Part shown: one piece after another, positions 18,351 to 28,301 of the stretch | Layout of the letters: each line of letters opens with the position of its first letter | How positions within the stretch are numbered: the stretch's first letter is position 1 | Source of the DNA: Neorhodopirellula lusitana | Lineage (GTDB): Bacteria; Planctomycetota; Planctomycetia; Pirellulales; Pirellulaceae | Reading direction: 5' to 3' | Assembly (NCBI RefSeq): GCF_900182915.1 | Contig: NZ_FXUG01000012.1 | Location: 1-64,000 of the forward strand | DNA: 64,000 nt | Made by a program: the position numbers and the translations under genes | Notes under the pieces: generated by a model | What the model saw: the letters and a program-made list of their open reading frames with translations, nothing else | Told to the model about the DNA's origin: nothing | Database searches by the model: none

Positions 18351-18887
18351 TTGTCCGATATCGAACTAACACACCGTGATCAGGTTCATCGAATGTTTAT
18401 TCAGAACTCGCCATTGATCCGGGGGTTTATCCTCAGTCTGCTGCCCAACATGAGCCGCGCCGATGACGTGTTGCAGGAAACGTTTTTGACGATTTCGGCA
18501 AAGGCGGATGAGTTTGTACCGGATACGGACTTCGCGTCTTGGGCGTGCACGATTGCTCGGTACAAGGTGTTGGAAGAGTTCCGGGCATCGGGTGCAAAGT
18601 CGACATCGGTGTTGTCACCGGATGTGGTCGAGGCGCTTTGCTCGGTCCACACGCCGCCGTCGAATGACATCGAGGGAGAGCGTTTGGCCGCACTCACGTC
18701 ATGTTTGGAATCGTTGATGCCGTCGACTCGTCGGGCGATTGAGTTGCGTTACTGCCGTGCTCACAGCGCCGCGGAGATCGCCTCGATTCTTGGTTGGACG
18801 ACTGATTCGGTGTACGTGATGTTGTCGCGTGCCCGGGTCGCTTTAGAGAAATGTATTGGCAGTCGCCTAAAAACGAACGGAGCTTAA
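18351..18887 (+). CDS. ECF-like RNA polymerase sigma factor (Rhodopirellula/Verrucomicrobium type)
   Basis: A 178-residue sigma-70-family factor. Region 2 is SPLIRGFILSLLPNMSRADD followed by VLQETFLTISAKADEF and FASWACTIARYKVLEEFR. Region 4 is CLESLMPSTRRAIELRYCRA, then SAAEIASILGWTTDSVYVML. The TTG start at 18351 is preceded by GGGGAG at suitable spacing. It belongs to the group of short sigma factors expanded in planctomycetes and is followed after 4 bases by a FecR-domain membrane protein, the usual partner that controls such factors. Inference: it switches on part of the surrounding polysaccharide-degradation genes. Confidence 0.9.
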   Translation: MSDIELTHRDQVHRMFIQNSPLIRGFILSLLPNMSRADDVLQETFLTISAKADEFVPDTDFASWACTIARYKVLEEFRASGAKSTSVLSPDVVEALCSVHTPPSNDIEGERLAALTSCLESLMPSTRRAIELRYCRAHSAAEIASILGWTTDSVYVMLSRARVALEKCIGSRLKTNGA

Positions 18888-18891
18888 CGCG

Positions 18892-21567
18892 ATGGACAAC
18901 CAACGATTTGAAAAGCTGTTAGGGCGTTATCTCGATGAAGGGCTGACCGCTGACACAAAAGCGGAATTCGAGCGTATGTTGCTGGCCTCGTCGGAGGCTC
19001 GTGAGCGTTTTTGGGAGCGTGCAAGAACTAACAGCATGCTTCGACAATGGGGACAGGAGAGTTGGGGCAGCCAATTCGAAGCGGCAGGAATGGCGGACGA
19101 ACAATCGGTTTCGTCGTGTGAGGTGACCGAACCCGACTTGGTCGGCGATTGCTTGATGGATCCCTTGGAAGACACGAAACTCAGTCAAGACAGGAAAGTG
19201 GTACGCCAGCCCAGTGTGTCTTGGATGGAGCGAAGTGTGTCGTGGATGGGATGGATTGTCGCGGCGTGCGTGTTGTTGGTGACTGGGATGTGGTCGCTTC
19301 GCCAGGAATCTTTGCAGCGTCCCGGTCGGGGCAACATGAGCCAGGTGGTCGCCTCGCAAACTCGCTCTGCTGAAACACAGTTGATTCAACAAGCCGACTG
19401 GGTCGCGCTGCTGCGTCGTTCCATCGGGGTTCAGTGGAGCGGTTTAGGAAAGTCGCCTTCGATTGGCGAACCATTGATGCCGTGCAAGCTCGAATTTGAT
19501 AGCGGCTTGGTCGAGATTCAGACCCGGCGTGGTGCTTTGATGGTCTTGGAAGGACCGGCATCCTTGGAAATTATCAGTGATATGGAGGTGCGTTGCACGC
19601 GAGGGCGTTTACGAGTGGATGTGCCGCCGCCTGCGGAAGGCTTCATGGTACAGGCCCCGTATGTCAATCTTATCGATCGCGGAACCGTCTTCGCCGTTGA
19701 AGTTAGCGAGAGCCAGGATACTGAAATCCATGTGATCGACGGTATGGTTGAGTTGATTTCGCCTAGCGGATTGGAGCATCAACGCAAACTGTTGGCTGGT
19801 GAATCAGTGGTCGTGGCTTCGGTAGGAAGCTATCAAGAGATTCCGTCGAAGGCGAAGGCTTTCCTTTCGGAATCGAGAGTTCGCTCGGAATCACGCGACA
19901 TTAATATTGAACGTCGCAAGGCTTGGGAGCGTCGACGTGACAGCCTTTCGAAAGATGAGAACTGCCTGTTGTATTTCGATTTCAATCGAACCAATCGCGG
20001 TGACACGATTCTGACCAACTTGGCGTCGAAAACGGATCGGTCCACAGATGGGACGATCATTGGTTGTGATTGGACGCAAGGCCGATGGCCTGGTAAGGGA
20101 GCAGTCGACCTCAAGAACATGTCCGATCGCATTCGGTTTTCGTTGTCGGGCGAGTATTCGACTTTGACTTGCGTTGCGTCGGTGAGATTGGATTCGATGG
20201 ATGGTTTGGTGAACACGTTGCTTTCAAGTGGCGTTGGCTCGCCGGGCGACATCCATTGGCAAATCGCCGCGAAGGGGCAGGGTGAAGGTCGGTTGTCGTT
20301 GGGCCGCCGCGTAGCGACGATCCGAGATGAGCTGGACCAGTACGACAGTCCGCCTGTCTTTCGCAATGAACAGTTCGGAACCTGGATTCAGTTAGCGTTT
20401 GTGTGGGATGCCGCGGAAGGGACCGTTCGACAGTACGTCGATGGGACACTCGTTTCGGTGGACCCCATCCGCGCGGAAGAACTGGGCCAGGCCGGCAAAC
20501 TGCGACTGGGTCAAGTGGAAATTGGGAACGGTTCGCAGCCGGTGGCAGCGCTTGGTAACCCAGTCCGCAACTTTAATGGGCGGATCGATGAGTTTGTCGT
20601 TTTTGATACAGCATTGGAGTCGGAAGAAATTCTGGCGTTCCAGGAGCTAGGAAGCACATTTTGGAGCAACGGTGGCCGCACCAGTCGATGGGATGACCCT
20701 AGCAATTGGTCCGGGGGAGTGGTGCCATCTAGTCATGACGTGGTGCGGATCGATCGTTCGGGAAATGACAAGTTGAAGCTTGCAGATGCGACAACGGAAG
20801 GTTTGAATTCGATCTATGTTGGGTCTGCCGCGTCGAAGGTGGGGGTTTTTGACATCGATGGCGGGACATTAGTCGCCGATGGCCACTCGGATCGTCACAG
20901 CCGCGTTGGAGTTGCCGGGGGCGATGGAGTCATCAATCAGTCTGGCGGTGCGGTGACTGTAAATAGTCTGCAAGTTGGGCTCGATGCCGAGTCCAAGGGC
21001 GTTTACCGGATCAGTGGCGGTACGCTCAATGTGGTTCGAGCGGTTCGTCAGTTCAGTTCAATTGAAGTGGGCAGTAAAGGTGGTTTGGGAGTCTTCGAAA
21101 TTTCCGGCGGTCGGGTGCTGACCCGACGTGGGGTGACATTGGGCAATGCGGGTGGCAATGGAATCTTCCGTGTCATCGGTGCGGACGCCGAAGCCATCGG
21201 GATGGGCTCGCTTCAAAGTGGGGACGGATTCTGGATTCATAACACTGGCAGCACGTTGCATGCGGTTGTAGGCGAACAGGGCCTGACGACGATCTCGATC
21301 GCGGAGGTTGGCGACAATGGTGGCGGCGACGTTGTGTTCGCGGATGGCGCATTGTTGCGTGTTGGATTCGAGGGCGTGCCCCGCGCCGGGTCATGGGACG
21401 TGATGAAGTGGCAAGGGAAGCTGCTTGACCATGGTTTGGAGTTTGATCGCGAAGTGGACCAGAATCGATGGTCATTCCACTTCGTGGATACTGATTCGTC
21501 GGGCGAGCCGGACACTCTTCGGGTGACGGCCAGCGAGTTTTACGCCTCTCACGTGATGCGAAACTAG
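18892..21567 (+). CDS. FecR / LamG membrane protein, putative anti-sigma regulator
   Basis: An 891-residue protein. The cytoplasmic N terminus (LGRYLDEGLTADTKAEFERM) is typical of planctomycete anti-sigma-like proteins. A transmembrane helix follows at residues 119-135 (MGWIVAACVLLVTGMWS). Next come a FecR domain (APYVNLIDRGTVFAVEVSES, IHVIDGMVELI), a LamG/concanavalin-like domain (about 360-580; NEQFGTWIQLAFVWD, NFNGRIDEFVVFD) and a C-terminal beta-repeat domain from residue 590. This last domain is clearly homologous to the end of the SGNH/FAD protein at 32185. It starts 4 bases after the sigma gene, so translation is coupled. The topology suggests that extracytoplasmic carbohydrate binding by LamG is passed through the membrane to the sigma factor. 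This signalling model is inferred from architecture only. Confidence 0.85.
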   Translation: MDNQRFEKLLGRYLDEGLTADTKAEFERMLLASSEARERFWERARTNSMLRQWGQESWGSQFEAAGMADEQSVSSCEVTEPDLVGDCLMDPLEDTKLSQDRKVVRQPSVSWMERSVSWMGWIVAACVLLVTGMWSLRQESLQRPGRGNMSQVVASQTRSAETQLIQQADWVALLRRSIGVQWSGLGKSPSIGEPLMPCKLEFDSGLVEIQTRRGALMVLEGPASLEIISDMEVRCTRGRLRVDVPPPAEGFMVQAPYVNLIDRGTVFAVEVSESQDTEIHVIDGMVELISPSGLEHQRKLLAGESVVVASVGSYQEIPSKAKAFLSESRVRSESRDINIERRKAWERRRDSLSKDENCLLYFDFNRTNRGDTILTNLASKTDRSTDGTIIGCDWTQGRWPGKGAVDLKNMSDRIRFSLSGEYSTLTCVASVRLDSMDGLVNTLLSSGVGSPGDIHWQIAAKGQGEGRLSLGRRVATIRDELDQYDSPPVFRNEQFGTWIQLAFVWDAAEGTVRQYVDGTLVSVDPIRAEELGQAGKLRLGQVEIGNGSQPVAALGNPVRNFNGRIDEFVVFDTALESEEILAFQELGSTFWSNGGRTSRWDDPSNWSGGVVPSSHDVVRIDRSGNDKLKLADATTEGLNSIYVGSAASKVGVFDIDGGTLVADGHSDRHSRVGVAGGDGVINQSGGAVTVNSLQVGLDAESKGVYRISGGTLNVVRAVRQFSSIEVGSKGGLGVFEISGGRVLTRRGVTLGNAGGNGIFRVIGADAEAIGMGSLQSGDGFWIHNTGSTLHAVVGEQGLTTISIAEVGDNGGGDVVFADGALLRVGFEGVPRAGSWDVMKWQGKLLDHGLEFDREVDQNRWSFHFVDTDSSGEPDTLRVTASEFYASHVMRN

Positions 21568-21674
21568 TTCTCTGGTTCTTCGTCAATGATTGATTGCGTG
21601 CCTTGTTTGATCGCGGGGGCATTGCCTCTTTAAAAGCGATCGATATTGCATCTTGAAATCTTGTTGGTCAGCTC

Positions 21675-24600
21675 GTGAAAATGAAGTTTGTGTGTTCCGT
21701 TGTCTGTCATGCGCTGTGCGCGTTTTTACTTCAGCATGGACCTTCTGTGGCTGGCGAGGTGAGCTCGAAGGCACCGCCGCTATCGCCCGCTGAGTCGATC
21801 GCGACGATGAAGGTGCAGCCAGGTTATCGCGTGGTTCCGGTACTGACCGAGCCCGACATTAGTGAGCCTGTTGCGGCGGTATGGGATGGCAATGGGCGGA
21901 TGTACGTGGTGGAGATGCGCACGTACATGCAAGACATCGATGGCAAGAATCAATTGAAACCGACCAGCCGGGTTTCTCGCCATGAAGACACCAATGATGA
22001 CGGTGTTTATGACAAGCACACCGTGTTTGCGGATAACCTTTCGTTGCCTCGGATGGTGTTGCCGCTGCTGGATCGAGTGATTATTGGCGAGACCAACACG
22101 CTGGATTTGAAGAGCTATCAGGACACCGATGATGATGGTGTTGCCGATAAGGTCGAAATGTGGTGCGAGCGGGGACGCGTTGGGAACAACCTGGAACACC
22201 AAACCAGTGGGCTGATTTGGAATATTGATAATTGGCTGTACGCGACTTACACCCACGAACGGATTCGGTTCACCAATGGCAAGGTCGTGCGTGAGCCGAT
22301 GCCTCACGGGTCGGGTCAGTGGGGATTAACGCATGATGATGTCGGCCGGATTTACTACTCAACAGCGGGTGGCGAGAATCCAGCGATGGACTTTCAACGT
22401 CCGATTATCTACGGCAAGTTGGCACTGAAAGGTGAGCAGGCTCCTGGATTTCGGGAGGTGTTTCCAATCGACAATGTGCCCGATGTGCAGGGCGGATTAA
22501 AGCGAGTCCGTGATGACAATTCGCTGACGGTCTTTACGGCGTGTTGCGGGCAATCTGTTTATCGCGGCAACCAAATGCCAGCGGACTTTAATGGCGACCT
22601 GCTGATTCCCGAGCCGGTGGGGCGGTTGGTGCGACGAGCCAAGGCCACCAATGATCAGGGCCGGATTGTGTTGTCCAATGCCTACGATCAGGCTGAGTTC
22701 ATCGCGGCGACGGACCCGAACTTTCGGCCCGTCAACAGTGCGACGGGGCCGGACGGTTGCTTGTACTTGGTGGACATGTATCGCGGGATCATCCAAGAGG
22801 GAAACTGGGTGCGGAAGGGATCGTACCTGCGTGGTGTGGTTCAAGAGTATGAGTTGGAAAAGAACGTCGGTCGCGGACGCATCTTTCGCATCGATCACGA
22901 GACGACCCGCCGTGGCCCCCAGCCTCGGATGCTGGACGAGACTCCAGGGCAGCTTGTGGCACACCTCTCGCACGCCAATGGTTGGTGGCGAAGTGAGGCC
23001 CAGAAGCTGATTGTCTTGCATGGTGATCGGGCAGTCGTCCCCGCATTGCAGGAGATGGCAGTGTCGAATTCGAATCCGTTGGCGCGGTTGCACGCGTTGT
23101 GGACGCTTGAAGGTCTGGATAGCGTCACCGCTGAAGTTCTGAAGAAGGCTTTTGCTGATGCGGATTGGCGAGTTCGCAGCGCGGCGGTTCGGGTTGCGGA
23201 GCCATTGTTAGCGGTTGATCGCTCGCTAGATGCGGATGTCGTCTTGCTATCGAAAGACAGTCAGCCAGATGTGTTGATTCAGACCATGTTGTCGGTTGGT
23301 CGCGGGCAGCATCCTGCCGCAGATCAGATTATCAACCAGATTGTTTCAGCGAACCGCGATAACGAAGCGATCGCTGGGCTGAGCGATCAGATCGCAGCGA
23401 ACCGTGCGGCTGCTTTGGCCGAACAGCGTAAGCTGGATGAAATGCGACGTCGCAACCGTGAGTTAGCCGAGTCGGTTGAACGTGGTGCGAAGACTTACAA
23501 GACTTTATGCACGGAATGTCATGGTCCTGACGGCAAGGGGCAGCATTCGCCGGAATTGAAGGATGTTGTGCTTGCACCTCCCTTGGCTGGTTCCGCTCGA
23601 GTTCGGGGACACAAGGAGCGGTTGGCGCGGATCTTGTTGCATGGACTGGTTGGGCCGGTTGATGAGAAGACTTACGCGGCCGGACTGATGTTGCCGATGG
23701 GGGCTCACGATGATGAATGGATCGCGGATGTCGCGAATTTTGTTCGCAACCAATGGGGCAACGAGTCTCCGATCGTCAGTCCCGCTGACGTCGCACGGAT
23801 TCGTGATACGTCGAAACGGCGGATCGGGCCGTGGACACTTTCAGAGCTGGAATTCTACGCACCCGCGGAAATGGATCGAAGCCTATGGAAGCTGAGTGCC
23901 AGTCATAATTCGGGCAGTTTAACGCTGGCGATTGATGGCAATGCCAAGACGCGTTGGGATACAAAAACGGTGCAGAAACCAGGGATGTGGTTTGCGGTCG
24001 AGTTTGCCGAACCGCAGCGAGTGATGTCACTCCTTTTGGAATCCAAGGCGTCTCCCAAGGACTATCCGCGTGGTTACACGGTCGAGGTTTCAGTAGACGG
24101 AAAGAACTGGAGTGCGCCTGTTGCGAAAGGAACGGGCGACGGTCCCAACATCAATATCGAACTCGATTTGCCGGATCCCATTCGGCATCTGCGGATCACA
24201 CAAACCGGAAAGGCTCCGAAGCTCTACTGGTCCATTCATGAACTCACGATTCAAGGGAAGGCACCTGGTGAGAAACCAGCCGAATCGATGGCACAAGTGC
24301 TTGCCGATGCGGATCCGAGTGAATTGGCCGCCGAGGCACGCGAACTTGGCAATGCGAAAGCCGGGGCCGTGCTCTTCTTCAATCCAGCAATGACTTGTGC
24401 GAATTGTCATGAGCCAGCAAGCGGCCCGCGTTTGGCACCAGATCTTGCGGCGAAGCGCGAGGGAGTGAGCGATCGGTTCCTGGTGGAAGCGGTCCTGCAT
24501 CCATCCAAAGAGATCCGTAAAGAGTTTGCTCAGGAGTTGGTCTTGACCGTCGATGGTACGACCGTGATGGGATTCAAGGACAGCGAGTCCGATGACGTAC

Positions 24601-24812
24601 TTGTTTTGCGAGATCCGGCCAGCGGTAAGCTGATCGAGGTCGCGCAGGATGATATCGAATTCACCAAAACGGGTACCGTTTCGGCAATGCCCGCGGGACT
24701 CGTCAATCCGCTATCGAACCGGCAACAATTCCTCGACTTGATTCGCTTCTTGATGGAAATTGATGGTCGAGGTAGTGAGTATCTCAAGTCAATGAGCGAA
24801 GGCTTGCGATAG
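21675..24812 (+). CDS. PVC-type membrane-bound dehydrogenase with c-type haem and discoidin-like domain
   Basis: A 1045-residue secreted protein of the Pirellula/Verrucomicrobium dehydrogenase family. The N-terminal beta-propeller carries MKVQPGYRVVPVLTEPDISE, VWDGNGRMYVVEMRTYMQ and NSATGPDGCLYLVDMYRG. HEAT-like repeats follow (about 440-600). A cytochrome c domain contains CTECHGPDGKG, with haem Cys at 612 and 615. A galactose-binding/discoidin-like module follows (NSGSLTLAIDGNAKTRWDTK, MWFAVEFAEPQRVMSLLLES). The end is a second haem motif CANCHE (908-912) in the C-terminal domain typical of this family. It probably oxidises a sugar or alcohol in the periplasm and passes electrons to the respiratory chain. 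Start is GTG 21675 or ATG 21681. It sits between the sigma/FecR pair and a lyase-like gene, all rightward. Confidence 0.88.
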   Translation: MKMKFVCSVVCHALCAFLLQHGPSVAGEVSSKAPPLSPAESIATMKVQPGYRVVPVLTEPDISEPVAAVWDGNGRMYVVEMRTYMQDIDGKNQLKPTSRVSRHEDTNDDGVYDKHTVFADNLSLPRMVLPLLDRVIIGETNTLDLKSYQDTDDDGVADKVEMWCERGRVGNNLEHQTSGLIWNIDNWLYATYTHERIRFTNGKVVREPMPHGSGQWGLTHDDVGRIYYSTAGGENPAMDFQRPIIYGKLALKGEQAPGFREVFPIDNVPDVQGGLKRVRDDNSLTVFTACCGQSVYRGNQMPADFNGDLLIPEPVGRLVRRAKATNDQGRIVLSNAYDQAEFIAATDPNFRPVNSATGPDGCLYLVDMYRGIIQEGNWVRKGSYLRGVVQEYELEKNVGRGRIFRIDHETTRRGPQPRMLDETPGQLVAHLSHANGWWRSEAQKLIVLHGDRAVVPALQEMAVSNSNPLARLHALWTLEGLDSVTAEVLKKAFADADWRVRSAAVRVAEPLLAVDRSLDADVVLLSKDSQPDVLIQTMLSVGRGQHPAADQIINQIVSANRDNEAIAGLSDQIAANRAAALAEQRKLDEMRRRNRELAESVERGAKTYKTLCTECHGPDGKGQHSPELKDVVLAPPLAGSARVRGHKERLARILLHGLVGPVDEKTYAAGLMLPMGAHDDEWIADVANFVRNQWGNESPIVSPADVARIRDTSKRRIGPWTLSELEFYAPAEMDRSLWKLSASHNSGSLTLAIDGNAKTRWDTKTVQKPGMWFAVEFAEPQRVMSLLLESKASPKDYPRGYTVEVSVDGKNWSAPVAKGTGDGPNINIELDLPDPIRHLRITQTGKAPKLYWSIHELTIQGKAPGEKPAESMAQVLADADPSELAAEARELGNAKAGAVLFFNPAMTCANCHEPASGPRLAPDLAAKREGVSDRFLVEAVLHPSKEIRKEFAQELVLTVDGTTVMGFKDSESDDVLVLRDPASGKLIEVAQDDIEFTKTGTVSAMPAGLVNPLSNRQQFLDLIRFLMEIDGRGSEYLKSMSEGLR

Positions 24813-24908
24813 GCGGCCGGTAAGGCGTGCAGCAGTTCTTTTTCGTTAAACCGTCATGCTGCGATCGATCGGTTCGCAGTTTGAAACACAATAACAACAC
24901 CTTGTTGA

Positions 24909-26189
24909 GTGATGTCCAATATGACAATGAATCGAAGCTACCGAGTAGGATTGATGGCGTTGGCGGTGGTCTGCCTTTCTTCGTTGCCGGTTGACGTAAA
25001 GGCAGAAACGCACGAGGCGTCTACTGCCGTTGCGTCAGATGCTTCCGCAAGCAAAGCGGTAACTCCGCACGAGTTCAAGCATCCTGGGATCGCCCATTCC
25101 GATGCGGATATCCAGCGGGTCAAAGAAAAGGTTGCCGAAGGGGCGGAGCCTTGGGTCGCCGCATGGCAGCAACTGACCGAATCGTCATACTTCAGCCTGC
25201 GTTGGGAGCCCCAGCCATTGGCCAACGTCGAGCGGGGTGCGAGCAATCGGCCGGATATTGGTTCCACTGATTTCTCGCAAGACGCACGGGCTGCTTACAC
25301 GCACGCACTTGCCTGGGCTCTAAGCGAGGAGGAAGCACACGCTCGAAAGGCATCGGAAATCATCGATGCTTGGTCAACGACGCTGCGGTCGATCGAGAAT
25401 CACGATGCAAAGTTGTTGGTCGGCATGGCCGGGCATTTGTTCTGCAACGCGGCAGAGTTGCTGAAGCACACTTGGGATGGTTGGCCGGAGCAAAACCAGG
25501 AACGGTTCCGTTCGATGGTCTACGACATCTGGTACCCAATCATTCATGACTACTACCCATCAGCTAACGGCAATTGGGATGCATCCATGTTGCAAACGAT
25601 GATTGCCATGGGCGTCTATTTCGAAGACGAGCAGATGTTCAACTCAGCGGTCGACTATTTCCGTAGCGGAAAAGGCAACGGCGCGATCGGCAACTACTTC
25701 AATGAGTTCGGCGAGTGTCAAGAAACCGGTCGAGATCAAGCGCACACTCAAATGGGTTTGGAGTTTTTGGCGAACACGGCCGAAACAGCCTGGAATCAAG
25801 GCCTCGATTTGTACGGGGAATTAGATAACCGCTTGCTAGCTGGCTTTGAGTACACCGCAAAGTACAACCTGGGTTTTGAGGTTCGTTACGAACCTTATCG
25901 CAGCTTCGAAGGCCGCTACCATTACAAGCGGATCTCGGATGATTCCCGTGGCCGTTTACGTCCGATGTATGAAACAGTTTATCGCCACTACTTTGTCCGC
26001 CAGAAACTGGAGGCTCCCTACACTCATCAAGCCCTCCTGAAGATTCGCGAGAACGAACTTCATACCGTTGGCGAAAGGGATGGAAGGGAATCAGATCGCC
26101 GCGACGATCGTCGCCGAAGAAGTGGCGAAAGGCGCCGCAATGGTGGAGGTGCGTCGTTGCTCTGGAACACGTTGATGTATGCGAGCTGA
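24909..26189 (+). CDS. alginate-lyase-family polysaccharide lyase-like protein
   Basis: A 426-residue secreted protein (signal VGLMALAVVCLSSLPVDVKA) with the alpha/alpha-toroid layout of the Alginate_lyase Pfam family. Recognisable parts are HPGIAHSDADIQRVKEKVAE, the AYTHALAWALSEE helix, a substrate-groove stretch (SANGNWDASMLQTMIAMGVY) and QETGRDQAHTQMGLEFLANT followed by AWNQGLDLY. The C terminus (ASLLWNTLMYAS) is family-like but is preceded by an insertion very rich in Arg and Asp (DRRDDRRRRSGERRR). Such enzymes cleave uronic-acid polysaccharides by beta-elimination. Whether this one acts on alginate or on a uronate-bearing fucan is open. It ends the rightward run begun by the sigma factor gene. 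Confidence 0.75.
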   Translation: MMSNMTMNRSYRVGLMALAVVCLSSLPVDVKAETHEASTAVASDASASKAVTPHEFKHPGIAHSDADIQRVKEKVAEGAEPWVAAWQQLTESSYFSLRWEPQPLANVERGASNRPDIGSTDFSQDARAAYTHALAWALSEEEAHARKASEIIDAWSTTLRSIENHDAKLLVGMAGHLFCNAAELLKHTWDGWPEQNQERFRSMVYDIWYPIIHDYYPSANGNWDASMLQTMIAMGVYFEDEQMFNSAVDYFRSGKGNGAIGNYFNEFGECQETGRDQAHTQMGLEFLANTAETAWNQGLDLYGELDNRLLAGFEYTAKYNLGFEVRYEPYRSFEGRYHYKRISDDSRGRLRPMYETVYRHYFVRQKLEAPYTHQALLKIRENELHTVGERDGRESDRRDDRRRRSGERRRNGGGASLLWNTLMYAS

Positions 26190-26256
26190 TCTGCTGACGC
26201 GTTGATGGCGTCGCCTGTTGCAGTAGCGGGAGCCAAACTTTGTTTGCATGCGGGCG

Positions 26257-26306
26257 TCGCCTACCGAACCTCGCCTACCGTCCCCTCGCCTACTGTCCCC
26301 TCGCTC
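26257..26306. repeat. short tandem repeat (TCGCCTACYG units)
   Basis: About three units of roughly 15 bp containing TCGCCTACCG / TCGCCTACTG, 3' of the lyase-like gene. Non-coding. Confidence 0.6.
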
Positions 26307-26453
26307 GACGCTCTCTGTAGGACTGTCGAGCTTGTCCTTGTGATCCTAAGGCAAGGCGTTACTCGACTAGTCGTCTTTTCGTTCCACTAAAAATAGCGTC
26401 GGGAAGTTGCTTCCGGACGTTGCCTAATGAATGCCGAGTCAATGCTCGTTGAG

Positions 26454-26479
26454 CAGGGCTCGCGGGAAAGCGAGCCCTG
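26454..26479. terminator. bidirectional hairpin between convergent genes
   Basis: CAGGGCTCGC and GCGAGCCCTG form a perfect 10-bp stem with a GGGAAA loop, exactly between the ends of the lyase-like gene and the convergent sulfatase gene. There is no T-run, so it may act as an RNA 3'-end stabiliser rather than a classic terminator. Confidence 0.6.
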
Positions 26480-26489
26480 GAGCCGACTG

Positions 26490-28031
26490 TTATTTGCGGT
26501 TCTTCCAGACCTTGATGTCGACATCGTTCTTGGCTGCGACGCCCTCGGTGCTTCGGCCATTGGTGATGTCGGACTCTAGCAACGCCAGCAAACGATTGGC
26601 GACTTCGGGCTGCGTCAGGTAAAGGTTGTTCTTTTCGCCTGGGTCCGCTTCCATATCGTAGAGTTGGGCTTCAGGAGCGTTGGGCGAAACACGATTTTCG
26701 TTAGGCGATGACCAGCCACCGGAACCGCGGCACAGGAGTAGTTTCCATTTGCCTTGTCGGTAGGCGAAGTAGCCGCCGATTGAATGGTGAATTAGACCCG
26801 CGCGAGACGATTGAATTGGCTTGTCTTGAAGTGCGGGTAAGAAGCTGACGCTGTCTTCACCGGCACCGTCTGGGATGGTCGTGCCGAGTAGATCTGCACA
26901 GGTTGCCATCAGGTCCAGTTGGCAAATCGTTTGCTCGCACTGCGAGCCTGGCGTTATGTGTCCGGGCCATCGCACGAAAAAGGGAATGCGATGTCCGCCG
27001 TCCCAAAGGTCCGCTTTGGAACCACGGAACTGGGCACTGGGAAAGTGCCCTTTGGGTTGCATGTTTTTGATGCCGGCGGACTTGGAACAACCGTTGTCGC
27101 TGGTGACGATCACGATCGTATTGTCGGCGATACCCGCTTGGTCGATCGCTTCGACGATCTGTCCGACGACGGCATCGGTTTGCATCACGAAGTCACCGTA
27201 CTTGCCTAATTCGCTTTTGCCTTGCCATTCTTTCGAGGGCAGGATGGGAGTGTGCGGCGAAGTGAAAGGCACGTAGGCAAAGAAGGGTTTTGAGCCATCA
27301 TGCTGCTTGATGAACTCGACCGTTTTGTCGCCGATGGTTGGCAGTACCTCCACGGCTTCAAAGTCGGGTTCGGCTGGGCCCTTACGGTTAAATGCTTTCG
27401 TCGCCGTTCCTTTGCCGACGAAGTGGTCGTTTTCGATGTAGATGTAAGGCGGCATGTCTAACGATGCTGAGATACCGTAGAAGTAATCAAAGCCACGGTC
27501 GACGGGCCCGTTCCCGACACGGGCATCCCAGTCGATGTTTTGTGGGTTGTTTCCCTTGACTGGGGTGTTGTCGGTCAGAGGAAGGTCCAGTCCGAGGTGC
27601 CACTTGCCGATGATTGCTGTCGTGTAACCGTGTTGTTTCAGGAAGCCTGCGGTTGTCATCCGGTCTGGTGCAATCAGAGGTGCATCAAAACCGTACAGCA
27701 CACTCTTTTGAAGCTTGGTGCGCCAGTTGTATCGGCCTGTCAAAATGCTGTAGCGGGTCGGCGTGCAAACGGACGAACTGCTATGCGCGTCGGTGAACGT
27801 CATGCCCTGGGCGGCGAGTTGATCCATGTGCGGTGTTGGAATCTTGCCGCGTTCTGGATTCAAACACTGCACGTCGCCGTAGCCGAGGTCGTCGGCAAGG
27901 ATGAATACGATGTTCGGTTTGGAAGGTTGGTTGTCAGCCGCGTTGGTGGTGCCATCGATCACGAATCCAGCAATCAAGCACAGGATGACCGGCATCGCTT
28001 TCACGAGTCGAGTCGCGTCTAGGTTCAACAT
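26490..28031 (-). CDS. S1-family sulfatase (arylsulfatase A-like)
   Basis: A secreted sulfatase of 513 residues from ATG 28031 (signal KAMPVILCLIAGFVIDG). The metal-binding N terminus is PNIVFILADDLGYGDVQC. The active-site signature SVCTPTRYSILTGR has Cys at residue 89, which must be converted to formylglycine. Other S1 parts are IGKWHLG, AYVPFTSPHTP and IVTSDNGCS, and the C terminus has the usual EADPGEKNNLY. It hydrolyses sulfate esters, here most likely on a polysaccharide or released oligosaccharide, in the periplasm. It is followed downstream in the opposite direction by the lyase-like gene, and upstream by a second sulfatase on the same strand. No formylglycine-generating enzyme is encoded in the window. 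Confidence 0.92.
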   Translation of the reverse strand: MLNLDATRLVKAMPVILCLIAGFVIDGTTNAADNQPSKPNIVFILADDLGYGDVQCLNPERGKIPTPHMDQLAAQGMTFTDAHSSSSVCTPTRYSILTGRYNWRTKLQKSVLYGFDAPLIAPDRMTTAGFLKQHGYTTAIIGKWHLGLDLPLTDNTPVKGNNPQNIDWDARVGNGPVDRGFDYFYGISASLDMPPYIYIENDHFVGKGTATKAFNRKGPAEPDFEAVEVLPTIGDKTVEFIKQHDGSKPFFAYVPFTSPHTPILPSKEWQGKSELGKYGDFVMQTDAVVGQIVEAIDQAGIADNTIVIVTSDNGCSKSAGIKNMQPKGHFPSAQFRGSKADLWDGGHRIPFFVRWPGHITPGSQCEQTICQLDLMATCADLLGTTIPDGAGEDSVSFLPALQDKPIQSSRAGLIHHSIGGYFAYRQGKWKLLLCRGSGGWSSPNENRVSPNAPEAQLYDMEADPGEKNNLYLTQPEVANRLLALLESDITNGRSTEGVAAKNDVDIKVWKNRK

Positions 28032-28301
28032 GAAATCTCTTTGTATGGGGGGCAAAGGTGTTTTGAGCCGCATGAGCTGAAGCTACTACGGAATAGGTCA
28101 TTCTAACATGACGCAAATACGACAAGGATTCACGAAACACATTTCAACGGCTGAGTCACCTGCTTCCAAAAAAGCAAGTTTTTCGTCGTCGATCAGGTTG
28201 CGGATCTTAGAGACTTCCCCGATGGGGTGGCGGGAATCGTAATCGCTTTCACCAAGATGTGAATCCGTATTTGCCCCGGGAATCTCTGGTCGTGAAGAAG
28301 G

